Shown piece by piece: positions 7,551-17,284 of a stretch of 64,000 nucleotides of DNA. Location: positions 1 to 64,000 of the forward strand of contig NZ_JAGTXB010000009.1 in assembly GCF_018224885.1 (NCBI RefSeq), written 5' to 3'. The stretch's first letter is position 1. Each line of letters opens with the position of its first letter. The position numbers and the translations under genes are program-made. The notes beneath the pieces were generated by a model that was given only the letters and a program-made list of their open reading frames with translations, was not told the origin of the DNA and did not search any database. This DNA is from Chitinophaga hostae (GTDB lineage Bacteria; Bacteroidota; Bacteroidia; Chitinophagales; Chitinophagaceae).

Positions 7551-9185
7551 ATGGATCGCAGACAATTCCTAACCTTATCGCCTGACCGCAACCAATCGCG
7601 GAATGCTGCCTCTTTTGCCCGTACCGACACAGGACTCGGTCCCTATACCGGTAACTGGGAATCACAACAGTGGATACACCTGCTGAAACGTACGCTCTTT
7701 GGCGTTACACCTGCTAACATCAATGCCTTTAAAAGCATGACGATGCAACAGGCAGTAGATACCCTGCTCACCGCACAGCCGGATCCCGCACCACCCGTTA
7801 ATAACTACGGCGTGGACGATACCGGCGTTACTCCCGGCGCCACCTGGGTAAGAGCTCCGCTCGGCAGCGAAATGCTCGAAAGAAAAAGAATCGATTCCTA
7901 TAAAGCCTGGTGGACAGGACAAATGATTAACCAACCCACAAGCATACACGAAAAAATGGTGCTGTTCTGGCATAATCATTTTGTAACGGAAACCAGCATG
8001 GTAAATGATAGCAGGTTTATTTACCAATATAACCTTACGCTGCGCAAACATGCACTCGGTAATTTTAAGGCACTCACAAAGGCTATCACCCTCGATCCCG
8101 CCATGCTGGTATATCTTAACGGGTATCTCAACTCAAAAGGCGCAGCCGATGAAAACTATGCCCGCGAATTACATGAACTTTTTACCGTAGGTAAAGGACC
8201 GGATTCTCATTATACGGAAGATGACGTAAGGGCCACCGCACGCGTACTCACCGGGTTCCGGGTCGACAGAACAAATATCGTGAGCCTGTTCGATACCACG
8301 CAGCATGATCTCACCAATAAACAATTCTCAGGTTTCTATCTCAATAAAGTAATATCCGGCAAAACAGGCCAGGATGGCGCCACCGAGCTGGATAACCTGC
8401 TCGATATAATTTTTGCACAACCGGAAGTCGCCAAATTTATCTGCCGGAAATTATACCGCTTCTTCGTTTATTATGATATCGACCAGGCTACAGAAACCAA
8501 TGTTATAGCGCCACTCGCAGAAATTTTCAGAACAAGCGAGTTTGATATCAAAACCACGCTCAACGCATTGTTTACCAGCGAACATTTTTTTGATCCGCTG
8601 AACATGGCCTGCCTGATCAAAAGCCCGGCAGATTTTTGTATCGGTATCTGCCGCGAATATGGCATCGCCTTCCCTTCCGATTATCCAAGCCGCTACAACG
8701 CCTGGACCGCTATACACAACAGCGCCGCTGCTATGTTGCAGGACTTCGGAGATCCCCCCCTGGTAGCCGGCTGGGACGCCTACTACCAGGCGCCCTCCTA
8801 TCACGAACTATGGATCAATACCGATACCCTGCCCAAGAGAAATAAACTGAGCGACAGCCTCGTCAGCACCGGAGGGTTCGCAGGACTGCATATCGATACC
8901 ATCGCCTTTGCCAGCCAGCTCCCGCATCCCGAAGATCCGATAGCACTCGTCAGCGATTCGCTGGATATACTATATCGTGTAGGCGTTTCCGATAAAGTAA
9001 AAGCTTTCCTGAAAAACTCCATCATCCTGTTCGGACAAGATCCCACCAGTAATTTTTACTGGACCGACGCATGGAATACCTATAAAGCAAGTCCCGGAAA
9101 TGCCGCCGCAAAAGATAACGTGGAAAGCCGCCTGAAAGCACTGTATAAATACATCATGGACCTGTCAGAATATCAATTATCCTGA
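7551..9185 (+). CDS. DUF1800 domain protein
   Basis: 544 aa from ATG 7551; an upstream TTG is less likely, since family members begin MDRRQF. DUF1800 spans most of the protein: HLLKRTLFGVT near residue 40, FWHNHFVTE, the YARELHELFTVG signature near 205 and the FICRKLYRFFVYY region. It is always found next to a DUF1501 gene, as here (18 bp downstream), so the two are an operon. Molecular function is unknown. The RRQF start resembles a Tat motif, but no hydrophobic segment follows. Confidence 0.9.
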   Translation: MDRRQFLTLSPDRNQSRNAASFARTDTGLGPYTGNWESQQWIHLLKRTLFGVTPANINAFKSMTMQQAVDTLLTAQPDPAPPVNNYGVDDTGVTPGATWVRAPLGSEMLERKRIDSYKAWWTGQMINQPTSIHEKMVLFWHNHFVTETSMVNDSRFIYQYNLTLRKHALGNFKALTKAITLDPAMLVYLNGYLNSKGAADENYARELHELFTVGKGPDSHYTEDDVRATARVLTGFRVDRTNIVSLFDTTQHDLTNKQFSGFYLNKVISGKTGQDGATELDNLLDIIFAQPEVAKFICRKLYRFFVYYDIDQATETNVIAPLAEIFRTSEFDIKTTLNALFTSEHFFDPLNMACLIKSPADFCIGICREYGIAFPSDYPSRYNAWTAIHNSAAAMLQDFGDPPLVAGWDAYYQAPSYHELWINTDTLPKRNKLSDSLVSTGGFAGLHIDTIAFASQLPHPEDPIALVSDSLDILYRVGVSDKVKAFLKNSIILFGQDPTSNFYWTDAWNTYKASPGNAAAKDNVESRLKALYKYIMDLSEYQLS

Positions 9186-9203
9186 TAGCTGAAAAACCTT
9201 TTT

Positions 9204-10787
9204 ATGAAAAGAAGAGACTTCCTTAAATATACAGCGCCAGCTGCTATCCTGCCTACTTTAATCAACGGCTTTTCTATTAAAGCCTTCGCATCCTCACCTA
9301 TGCTGAATGCGCTGAGCAATGCTGCCGGCGACAACGATCACGTACTGGTCATGATACAGCTCACCGGCGGAAACGATGGCCTCAACATGGTCATTCCGCT
9401 CGATGTATACGGAAAATACCAGGCCGCCCGTACCAATATCGCTATCCAGGAAAGTAAAGTACTCCGCCTGGATAACTATCTTAAATCAGGGCTGCACCCT
9501 GCTATGACGGGAATTCAACAGCTCTACAATGATGGAAAAGTCAGCATTGTACAAAGCGTTGGATACCCTTCACCCAATTACTCGCATTTCCGCGCCACCG
9601 ATATATGGCTCACCGGCTCCGATTCCAACGAGGTACTCACTACCGGCTGGGGCGGACGATATCTCGATACGCAATATCCCGGCTTCCCCGATGGCTTTCC
9701 CAATGCGGAAGCACCGGATCCGCTGGCCATACAGATAGGCTCTATCGTATCGCCCGCTTTCCAGGGACCCAGCGCCAGCATGGGCATCGCCATCACCAGC
9801 GCCGACGATTTTTATAACCTGATCGATGGTGTTATCGATCCCGTTCCCAATACCAAATGGGGAAAAGAACTCGAATATATACGCCTGATCGCCAAACAAA
9901 CCAATAGCTACGAACAGGCCATCACAGCGGCAGCGAAAAAAGTGACTTCCCAGGGCGCTTATCCGGCAAATAACGGACTCGCGGAACAGCTGAAGATCGT
10001 AGCCCGCCTGGTAGCCGGCGGATTGAAAACACGGCTCTATATGGTTAGCACCGGTGGTTTTGATACCCATGCCAACCAAACCGAAGGAGGCGATACCAGC
10101 AAAGGAGGCCACGCCAAACTGCTGGGCGGCGTTTCCGACGCCATCAAAGCCTTTATGGATGACCTCAAAGGGCTGCACGCCTCCCGTAGAGTAGTAGGCA
10201 TGACCTTCTCCGAATTTGGCCGTCGTATTAAATCCAACTACAGTATGGGAACAGATCACGGCGCAGCGGCGCCCATGATCATTTTTGGCGATTATGTAAA
10301 CCAGGGCGTGCTGGGTAATTCACCCGCGTTACCGGATACTACCTCGGTGATCGATAACATCCCCATGCAGTACGATTTCAGATCCATTTATGCATCCATC
10401 CTGGAACAATGGTTTTGCGTGGACCAAACAACCCTGCAAAATATTATGGGAAAAGATTACCAACGGTTGCCCCTTGTCAGCGGCGTAGCCTGCGGTACCA
10501 TTACCGGTTTGCCGGATCTCAATACAGACGATAAAAAGCTCATTTTTAACGCCCCCAATCCCTTTAACGATTATACCTATATCACTTATATCACGGGAAG
10601 TGGCAACACCATGATCCAGATCTTTGATACCACCGGTCGCCTGATCAGCGTGCCGGTCAATAAAATACATACACCCGGTACCTACAAAATTACGTTCGAT
10701 GCCCGGCTGCTCCCCAGTGGCATTTACTACGCCCGGTTTCAAAACGGCCCTGTACAACAGGTTTGGCCTATGCTGAAAGTACGGTGA
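9204..10787 (+). CDS. DUF1501 protein with Tat signal and T9SS sorting domain
   Basis: 527 aa. It starts with a twin-arginine signal (KRRDFLK, then the hydrophobic stretch APAAILPTLINGF). DUF1501, a sulfatase/phosphatase-like fold, covers about 40-420 (LTGGNDGLNMVIP; STGGFDTHANQ; FSEFGRRI; TDHGAAAPM). The last 75 residues (from NAPNPFNDYT to the end) form a type IX secretion type A sorting domain (FDTTGRLI; LPSGIYYARF). It is therefore predicted to cross the inner membrane folded via Tat and then be moved to the surface by T9SS. It is paired with DUF1800 upstream. The substrate is unknown. Confidence 0.92.
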   Translation: MKRRDFLKYTAPAAILPTLINGFSIKAFASSPMLNALSNAAGDNDHVLVMIQLTGGNDGLNMVIPLDVYGKYQAARTNIAIQESKVLRLDNYLKSGLHPAMTGIQQLYNDGKVSIVQSVGYPSPNYSHFRATDIWLTGSDSNEVLTTGWGGRYLDTQYPGFPDGFPNAEAPDPLAIQIGSIVSPAFQGPSASMGIAITSADDFYNLIDGVIDPVPNTKWGKELEYIRLIAKQTNSYEQAITAAAKKVTSQGAYPANNGLAEQLKIVARLVAGGLKTRLYMVSTGGFDTHANQTEGGDTSKGGHAKLLGGVSDAIKAFMDDLKGLHASRRVVGMTFSEFGRRIKSNYSMGTDHGAAAPMIIFGDYVNQGVLGNSPALPDTTSVIDNIPMQYDFRSIYASILEQWFCVDQTTLQNIMGKDYQRLPLVSGVACGTITGLPDLNTDDKKLIFNAPNPFNDYTYITYITGSGNTMIQIFDTTGRLISVPVNKIHTPGTYKITFDARLLPSGIYYARFQNGPVQQVWPMLKVR

Positions 10788-10820
10788 CCTTATAATTTCA
10801 TTAATAATGATGCAACGGTG

Positions 10821-10849
10821 TTGCAAATAGCTGATTTTTGCTACCTTTG
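10821..10849 (+). promoter_or_regulatory. Promoter of the His-rich protein/TonB operon
   Basis: TTG at 10821-10823 and TACCTTTG at 10842-10849, 18 bp apart. The box ends 5 bp before the GTG start at 10855, so the transcript would be leaderless or nearly so. Confidence 0.55.
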
Positions 10850-10854
10850 CTTCC

Positions 10855-11187
10855 GTGTATAAAAGCTACCTGCATAAAATATTAGCGATTATTCTCCTGG
10901 GTGTATTTACTATAAATACCACCCCAAGAGAGTTTATACACGAATTTGCAGGCCACCACGATACCGTGGATATGGTACATCAGCATGATGGTGTAACCAT
11001 TTCTGAACAACACCGCCACTGCGATTTCCTGCAGATCGGCGTTGAACCATACGAGCCGTTTGCTTCCTGTTATATAGCACCGGTTCAAAAAGTGATCTGG
11101 GTATTTTACCCGCTATCCATCCAGGAAACCACCTATGTTGCGCTTTATAACCTCAGCCCCAGAGCGCCTCCGGTTGCCATCGTATAA
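10855..11187 (+). CDS. Small exported His-rich protein (110 aa)
   Basis: GTG start. Residues 5-22 (a hydrophobic segment, LHKILAIILLGVFTI) form a signal peptide or membrane anchor. Then comes a His/Asp-rich segment (EFAGHHDTVDMVHQHDGV, then EQHRHCDF) that looks metal-binding. It sits 92 bp upstream of a TonB-dependent receptor, presumably in the same operon. Small proteins of this type before TonB receptors are common in Bacteroidota; a metal-related role (zinc or copper) is an inference from the histidines. No named family is recognised. Confidence 0.65.
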   Translation: MYKSYLHKILAIILLGVFTINTTPREFIHEFAGHHDTVDMVHQHDGVTISEQHRHCDFLQIGVEPYEPFASCYIAPVQKVIWVFYPLSIQETTYVALYNLSPRAPPVAIV

Positions 11188-11279
11188 TGCTTCTTTTATT
11201 GCACGGGAATAAACCGCGCACGTTTCTTATTCATTATTGGCAACAGACCAATCTTTACTGATTCTATATATTTTCAGAT

Positions 11280-13736
11280 ATGCATTATTTGCGTGTATTT
11301 ATGCTCATGCTATGGAGTGTAATATTACTGGCGTTACCTGCCGCCTATGCCGGCGTGAACCCTGAAGAAGGGGTATATTCGAACTCATTATCCGGTAAAG
11401 TGGTAGATAAGCTTACACAGTCGCCCTTACCCGGCGCCACCGTTTACCTGCCGGATCTTCGCGTAGGCGCTGCCGCCGATGCCAATGGTAATTACACGAT
11501 CAAAAATCTTCCTAAAGGAAAATACCTGGTGGATGTTCACTATATAGGTTACGCAGCTTATACAGAGTCTGTCGTTATTGCAGGCGCTACTAACAAAGAT
11601 TTTGTATTGGCTGAAACCCTGATCGAGAAAAATGAAGTAGTGATCACCGGCGCCAACCTGGCTACGTCCGTGAAAAAAACACCTACGCCTATCAGCGTTA
11701 TCCGCCGCGATTACCTCGATGATAATATTTCTACCAACATCATTGATGCTATTTCAAAAGTGCCTGGCGTAACTCAACTCTCCACCGGTCCGGCTATTTC
11801 CAAACCCTTTATCCGCGGTCTCGGTTACAACCGGGTAGTGGTTGTGGGCGACGGTATCCGCCAGGAAGGCCAGCAATGGGGCGACGAACACGGTATTGAA
11901 ATCGATGATTACAATGTAAGCAGGATAGAAGTATTAAAGGGCCCTGCTTCCCTTATTTATGGTTCTGATGCATTGGCAGGTGTAGTAAATATTGTGCCGC
12001 CCGCACCATTGCCCATGGGAAAAATCAAAGGTAACGTGGAAGCAAACTATCAGACCAATAACGGTATGATGGCCTATCACGCAGATATTGCCGGTAATAA
12101 CAATGGCTTTAGCTGGGGCGCCTACATTACACAAAAACAAGCACACGATTACAAAAACAAATACGATAACTACGTTTTTAATTCACGTTTTAATAATACC
12201 AACTACGGTGCTACCATCGGTATCAATAAGCAGTGGGGATATTCCCACCTGAGCTTCTCTTCTTTTAACCAGCACCTTGGTTTAGTAGAAGGAGACCGCG
12301 ACAGTACCGGTAACTTTGTAAAACTGATCAACAATAACGGGGAAGAAGGAGAAGCACCGGTAACCGGCAGCGATCATACTTCATACAGCATGACGGTACC
12401 TAAACAACAAATCAACCACCAGAAAATAGTATGGGATAATAGCCTGTACCTTAATAATGGTGGCCGTTTAGGGCTTACGTTGGGCTACCAGCTGAACCAG
12501 CGCCGCGAGTTTGGTGAAGTACTGAATCCCAATACCCCCGGACTGTACCTGCACCTGCAAACATTTAACTACGCCCTCAAATATTACCTGCCGGAAATGA
12601 ACGGCTGGCAAACAACGGTAGGCGTAAACGGTATGCAGCAAAAGAACCAGAACAAAGGAGAAGAGTTCCTCATCCCGGCATATGACCTGTTCGACTTTGG
12701 CGCGTTTGCAGTAACCAGCAAAACTTTTAATAAGCTCACGTTGAGTGGCGGCCTGAGATTTGATAACCGCTCCATGAATTCAAAAGCTTTGTTCCTCGAC
12801 GGTAACGGTAAACCCGCAGGCTCCGGTGATGCTAAGTTTGATGCTTTTAAACGCAACTTCTCCAATGTTTCCGGAAGCGTAGGCCTCAGTTACGAAGCAA
12901 GTGAACAGGTGGTGCTAAAACTCAATGCTGCCAGAGGTTTCCGTGCACCGAATATTGCAGAACTTTCTGCGAACGGCGTACATGAAGGTACTATCAAATA
13001 CGAATACGGTAACCAGGATCTGAAGCCGGAAGTAAGTACCCAGGTGGATGCAGGCGTCGACTTTAATACACAGCATGTGTCATTAACAGCCAGTCTTTTC
13101 TATAATCATATCAACAACTTTATCTTCTCCCGCAAACTGTTTAACCAGGCTGGTTCCGATTCTATCCCCGCTGTGGATAACGATGAAGGATTTTCCGCCT
13201 TTAAATACCAGCAAACAGATGCAAATCTGTATGGAGGAGAACTGATGCTGGATATACATCCGCATCCTATCGACTGGCTCCATTTTGAAAACACGGTTTC
13301 CTACGTAAAGGCTACTGCTGCTAACGGTACCGACTCTACGAAATATCTGCCCAATATCCCGGCTGGTCGCTGGCTGTCTGAATTAAAGGGCAAGTTTAAA
13401 AAGGTCGGTAAAAGCCCCTTGCAGAATGCCTACATCGGCGTGCAGATGGATATGAATTTTGCTCAGAATGATGTGTTCTCCGCTTATGAAACGGAAACGC
13501 CTACCTCCGGTTATACTTTGTTTAACGCCGGATTTGGATCTGATTTCGTGAATAAGAAAAACAAAACGTTGTTCTCTCTTCATTTTGCAGTCAACAACTT
13601 TACGGATGTAGCCTACCAGAATCACCTGAGCAGGCTGAAATATGCGCCCATCAATGAAGTAACCGGCAGATCGGGGGTATATAATGTAGGACGAAATTTC
13701 AGTGTGAAACTGGCTATTCCAATCGACTTTAAATAA
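11280..13736 (+). CDS. TonB-dependent outer membrane receptor
   Basis: 818 aa. Signal peptide 1-25 (LALPAAYA). A carboxypeptidase-regulatory-like beta domain spans about 36-112 (SGKVVDKLTQSPLPGATVYL). The plug spans about 125-245 (TPTPISVIRRDYL; IRGLGYNRVVVVGDGIRQEG; VLKGPASLIYGSDALAGVVN). A 22-strand barrel follows to the C-terminus. It is a single receptor without a SusD partner, so probably a metal or cofactor importer rather than a glycan importer. The preceding His-rich protein supports a metal substrate, but this is an inference. It is followed by a terminator at 13768. Confidence 0.9.
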   Translation: MHYLRVFMLMLWSVILLALPAAYAGVNPEEGVYSNSLSGKVVDKLTQSPLPGATVYLPDLRVGAAADANGNYTIKNLPKGKYLVDVHYIGYAAYTESVVIAGATNKDFVLAETLIEKNEVVITGANLATSVKKTPTPISVIRRDYLDDNISTNIIDAISKVPGVTQLSTGPAISKPFIRGLGYNRVVVVGDGIRQEGQQWGDEHGIEIDDYNVSRIEVLKGPASLIYGSDALAGVVNIVPPAPLPMGKIKGNVEANYQTNNGMMAYHADIAGNNNGFSWGAYITQKQAHDYKNKYDNYVFNSRFNNTNYGATIGINKQWGYSHLSFSSFNQHLGLVEGDRDSTGNFVKLINNNGEEGEAPVTGSDHTSYSMTVPKQQINHQKIVWDNSLYLNNGGRLGLTLGYQLNQRREFGEVLNPNTPGLYLHLQTFNYALKYYLPEMNGWQTTVGVNGMQQKNQNKGEEFLIPAYDLFDFGAFAVTSKTFNKLTLSGGLRFDNRSMNSKALFLDGNGKPAGSGDAKFDAFKRNFSNVSGSVGLSYEASEQVVLKLNAARGFRAPNIAELSANGVHEGTIKYEYGNQDLKPEVSTQVDAGVDFNTQHVSLTASLFYNHINNFIFSRKLFNQAGSDSIPAVDNDEGFSAFKYQQTDANLYGGELMLDIHPHPIDWLHFENTVSYVKATAANGTDSTKYLPNIPAGRWLSELKGKFKKVGKSPLQNAYIGVQMDMNFAQNDVFSAYETETPTSGYTLFNAGFGSDFVNKKNKTLFSLHFAVNNFTDVAYQNHLSRLKYAPINEVTGRSGVYNVGRNFSVKLAIPIDFK

Positions 13737-13766
13737 ATGATGTAGTGTTAAAATAGGTTGCTCTCT

Positions 13767-14243
13767 TTAAAAGGCTCCTGCGTCTGCAGGGGCCTTTTTT
13801 ATGGAGTCGCTGGCTGTTTGCTGCGGATCAGCCATTTTCGTATAAGTGGCCTTGTTATTTTTTATGTTGAAGAAAAATTTCCGGGCAGATGGCGCCTGCA
13901 GGTTAAAGCCTACCACAGTATCCGTTTCCGTTATAATCAGTGCCGGTACCGGTATCACCGCTGCGCAGGAATCTGTTGCCCGCATATAATTGATCAGCCG
14001 CTTGCCACGCTGCGTAATATGAATGGTTTGCATGGCCGCGGGTGAGTTAACGATAGTAGCAGTAATACCGCCCGCCTCAAATACGGCGCTGTCGCCGTTT
14101 GCATCTCCGCCAATAAGTTTGAAAGGGACCGGCGGGTGGGAAGCCGCATCAGCCGGATTATTACTGGTTTTGGCGGCCTGCTGTTGTGAGGTTGGCTGAC
14201 AGCCTAATAAAAAAACAGGTATCAATAGTATAGTTCTGTACAC
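13767..14243 (-). CDS. Hypothetical lipoprotein (158 aa)
   Basis: GTG start at 14243 and a lipoprotein signal ending at the lipobox LLGC (Cys15), then a Gln/Ala-rich linker and a compact beta-rich domain. There is no recognised family. It is convergent with the TonB receptor gene. Its last eight codons (ending ADAGAF) are encoded by the stem of that gene's terminator. Confidence 0.7.
   Translation of the reverse strand: MYRTILLIPVFLLGCQPTSQQQAAKTSNNPADAASHPPVPFKLIGGDANGDSAVFEAGGITATIVNSPAAMQTIHITQRGKRLINYMRATDSCAAVIPVPALIITETDTVVGFNLQAPSARKFFFNIKNNKATYTKMADPQQTASDSIKKAPADAGAF
13768..13800 (+). terminator. Terminator of the TonB receptor operon
   Basis: AAAAGGC-T-CCTGC, GTCT loop, GCAGG-G-GCC then T6. 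It lies inside the 3' coding end of the convergent lipoprotein gene. Confidence 0.7.
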
Positions 14244-14620
14244 GATAAGTTTAAATTTAAAAGATAAAGCTATTGATTTTTTACGGATCTGTTGTTGGGC
14301 TCACATTCTTATATAATGCTTAGTTATATATTGTTTATTTATTTAACATTATAATATTTTATTATTTATATAGATTTGCAGCAGCAAGGTAAGATCCACG
14401 TCAGACGGGCTTGATAAGTAAAATCGTTTTTGTAGTACAAACCTGGCAGCTATTTGCCATTGATATAAAAAATTGGATGAAATAATTATAGATTTTGTAG
14501 TTTAGAGGATCGTTATGAAAGTGTATGACTGAATGTCCTGCCACGAAAGAAAACAGTTTCCCTCAACTTTTCAAAAATTGGTTTTTTGCATTAAGATTTT
14601 TCTGACCACCATTGGTTCAG
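14244..14620. other. Intergenic region, nothing recognised
   Basis: About 380 AT-rich bp between the divergent side of the lipoprotein gene and the DUF983 terminator. I see no ORF, RNA structure or clear promoter pair. Confidence 0.4.
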
Positions 14621-14624
14621 ATTT

Positions 14625-14661
14625 TGGTTGAAAAAGAAAGGGGCTGTTTTTACAGCCCCAT
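14625..14661 (-). terminator. Terminator of the DUF983 gene
   Basis: GGGGCTGT-TTTT-ACAGCCCC hairpin followed on the minus strand by a T-rich run. Confidence 0.75.
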
Positions 14662-14678
14662 ACTTTTTTAAATTATTG

Positions 14679-15116
14679 CTAATGACGATGCGCCGGCCTT
14701 TCCAGCTTCGCCGTGTCTTCGTCGTAATACACAAAGAAGTAAAGATAAATTGCCCTTGATAAACGCATCAGCCAGGGCTGGATAAGCACCAGTAAAACAC
14801 CGTTTACACCTAACCAGATAAAGATGCTGTTATCTCTCCAGGTAAGTCCAAAAAATAACCAGAACCAGATCAGGTTAAATACGCTGAAAGCTACAGATAA
14901 AGCATAACTCACATAACCCGTTCCAAACCAGAAGCCAGTTTCCAATTCGTATTTTTGTCCGCATACCGGGCAGTTTTCATACATGTTAAAGATCTTCGAA
15001 AACTTTACATGAAATGGATTTTGATCTTTAAACATATCTCCTTTCCTGCATCTCGGACATTTCATCGTCAGCATGCTGACGAAATAGTTAGGGCGACTGG
15101 GCTGTTGTGTACTCAT
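14679..15116 (-). CDS. DUF983 membrane protein
   Basis: 145 aa. The N-terminal zinc-ribbon-like motif has two CPxC pairs (CPRCRKGDMF near residue 20 and CPVCGQKYELETGF near 50), followed by two or three transmembrane segments (SYALSVAFSVFNLIWFW and WLGVNGVLLVLIQPWL). This is the DUF983 family, of unknown function. A TAAATTTG box ends 4 bp before the ATG, suggesting a leaderless transcript starting in the 27-bp gap next to the hairpin element at 15144. Confidence 0.85.
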   Translation of the reverse strand: MSTQQPSRPNYFVSMLTMKCPRCRKGDMFKDQNPFHVKFSKIFNMYENCPVCGQKYELETGFWFGTGYVSYALSVAFSVFNLIWFWLFFGLTWRDNSIFIWLGVNGVLLVLIQPWLMRLSRAIYLYFFVYYDEDTAKLERPAHRH

Positions 15117-15143
15117 GCTGCAAATTTAATTAATTACCCTTAG

Positions 15144-15354
15144 GAAGTGATCGCCTTCGGCGATTGTCTTTGACCAGGATTAAAATGATTAAAATGATTA
15201 TGATGATTTTAAGCTTTTTCTAAAAATCATCCCTATCCTGTTTCGAAAATCTTTAGAAAAGAAATAATCATCTTTCTAAAAAAAATAAAATCAGGAAAAT
15301 CATCATCATCATTTTAATCCTGGTCAAAGACAATCGCCGGAGGCGATCCCCTTC
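15144..15354. repeat. Long inverted-repeat element, no gene (copy C)
   Basis: Arms of about 60-70 bp converge on an AT-rich centre. Each arm begins GATCGCC, contains a terminal mini-hairpin (ATCGCC-TTC-GGCGAT on the left, ATCGCC-GGA-GGCGAT on the right) and then GTCTTTGACCAGGATTAAAA. Closely related to the element at 23975 and more distantly to that at 56940. Its right end is 3 bp from the stop codon of the ABC transporter gene. Confidence 0.8.
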
Positions 15355-15357
15355 GCA

Positions 15358-17136
15358 TTACACCACTTCTACCTTACGCTCACCGATCTGTTGTCTCCAC
15401 ATCGCATAATACAAGCCCTTTTCAGCTACCAGGTCCTCATGCTTACCCATTTCTACGATATGGCCTTTTTCCAGTACGTAAATACGATCGGCATGCATAA
15501 TGGTACTCAAACGATGCGCAATCATCACCGTAATATGCTGTTTGGTCGCCGTTACTTCGCGGACAGTAGTGGTAATTTCTTCTTCTGTAATGGAATCCAG
15601 CGCAGATGTAGCTTCGTCAAATACAAGCAGGCGCGGTTTGCGCAGCAATGCTCTCGCAATGGATAAACGTTGCTTTTCTCCACCGGAAATCTTTATACCG
15701 CCTTCACCGATCACCGTTTCAAGGCCTTTGTCGGCCCTCGCCAGCAAACTATAACAGGAAGCTTTGTTCAGTGCTTCCATCACTTCGGCATCTGTAGCGC
15801 CTGGATTCACAAACAACAGGTTTTCTTTGATAGTACCCGCAAACAGTTGTGTATCCTGCGTTACAAAGCCCACCTGGTGACGCAGTTCTTCCATATCTAC
15901 TTCATTGGCGTCAACACCGTTGTAATAAATGTGTCCCTCCGCAGCCTTGTATAAACCTACCAGCATCTTTACCAGCGTGGTTTTACCGGATCCGGATGGT
16001 CCTACAAAGGCAATGGTTTCACCAACTTTTACGGAGAAGTTTACCTTGTCAAGCGCTTTGGTCGCCGCAGTCAGGTGCTTAAATCCTACCTGCTTAAACA
16101 TCAGCTCATTGATATGGTTCACTTTCACCGGGTTAACCGGCATTTCTTCTACCGGTGTACTCAGGATGCCCTGGAAATTTAACAGCGATACCTGCGCCTC
16201 ACGGTAGTTCAGGATGATGTTACCAAGCTCCTGTAACGGTCCGAAAATGAAGAAGGAATACAGCTGTAATGTCATCAGTTGCCCTATACTCACGGTATCC
16301 CGGTAAATATAAAACAACAGGAGAAACAGGATACTGGAACGCATCAGGTTCACAAAAGTACCCTGCACAAAACTGATACTGCGGATGCTCCGCACTTTTC
16401 TCAGTTCCAGCATTAAAATTTTCAGCGTAGTGGAATTTAACCGCCGTATTTCCTGGTTGGTTAATCCCAAACTCTTTACCAGCTCAATGTTACGGAGCGA
16501 TTCAGTAGTAGATCCTGCCAGCGCAGTGGTTTCTTTTACAATCGTCTTCTGTATCACCTTAATTTTCCTGCTCAGTACACTCATCAGGATAGTCAGTAAA
16601 ATACACCCTGTCAGGTATACGAAAGGCAATGTCCAGTGTACAGTAGTGGCATACACCATCACAAACACAACGCCTATCAGCGATACAAACAACACATTCA
16701 CAAAAGCAGTAATAAACTTTTCGCAGTCTACCCTTACCTTCTGCAGAATAGCCAGTGTTTCACCACTGCGCTGATCCTCGAACTGCTGATAAGGCAGTCG
16801 CAGGGAATGTTTAAGCCCGTCTGTATATACCTGGGCGCCGAATTTCTGTACGATCACGTTTACAAAATAGTCCTGGAAAGCCTTGGCTATCCGGGATACC
16901 ATGGCCACGCCTATGGCAGCGCCAACCAATAGCAGTACGCCCCATAAATAGTCGTTTTCCGGCCTGAAAACAGATCCCCCCTTTTCGGTTAATTTGGGAT
17001 GAGATGCAAACCTGTCAATGATCCATCCAAAGATCATCGGGTCCATCAGTGAGAAAAGCTGGTTAATACTGGCCAAAGCCATTGCTAATACGACCAACCA
17101 TTTATATCTCTTTAAATAATGCAGTAATAGTTTCAT
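15358..17136 (-). CDS. ABC exporter (fused membrane and ATPase domains)
   Basis: 592 aa, a half-transporter of the MsbA/lipid-and-drug exporter class. The transmembrane domain has six helices in residues about 10-320. The nucleotide-binding domain is about 345-580 with Walker A GPSGSGKTT, Q-loop (GFVTQDTQLF), signature ISGGEKQRLS, Walker B LLVFDEATSALD and H-loop IAHRLST, all intact. It presumably dimerises in the inner membrane. The substrate cannot be told from sequence. It is a monocistronic-looking unit, divergent from the EF-G paralogue. Confidence 0.93.
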   Translation of the reverse strand: MKLLLHYLKRYKWLVVLAMALASINQLFSLMDPMIFGWIIDRFASHPKLTEKGGSVFRPENDYLWGVLLLVGAAIGVAMVSRIAKAFQDYFVNVIVQKFGAQVYTDGLKHSLRLPYQQFEDQRSGETLAILQKVRVDCEKFITAFVNVLFVSLIGVVFVMVYATTVHWTLPFVYLTGCILLTILMSVLSRKIKVIQKTIVKETTALAGSTTESLRNIELVKSLGLTNQEIRRLNSTTLKILMLELRKVRSIRSISFVQGTFVNLMRSSILFLLLFYIYRDTVSIGQLMTLQLYSFFIFGPLQELGNIILNYREAQVSLLNFQGILSTPVEEMPVNPVKVNHINELMFKQVGFKHLTAATKALDKVNFSVKVGETIAFVGPSGSGKTTLVKMLVGLYKAAEGHIYYNGVDANEVDMEELRHQVGFVTQDTQLFAGTIKENLLFVNPGATDAEVMEALNKASCYSLLARADKGLETVIGEGGIKISGGEKQRLSIARALLRKPRLLVFDEATSALDSITEEEITTTVREVTATKQHITVMIAHRLSTIMHADRIYVLEKGHIVEMGKHEDLVAEKGLYYAMWRQQIGERKVEVV

Positions 17137-17284
17137 ATGTCCGATTTCCTGAGGTGCAAAGTTACTGCATGTTGCAACATATTGCAGGGAAAAGTACCGC
17201 CTATTTTAGTCAAAAAACGTTAACTTAATAGTAAGTTCTTTTAAAGGCACAGGTGATAACGATTATCCATATAAATCTCCACAT

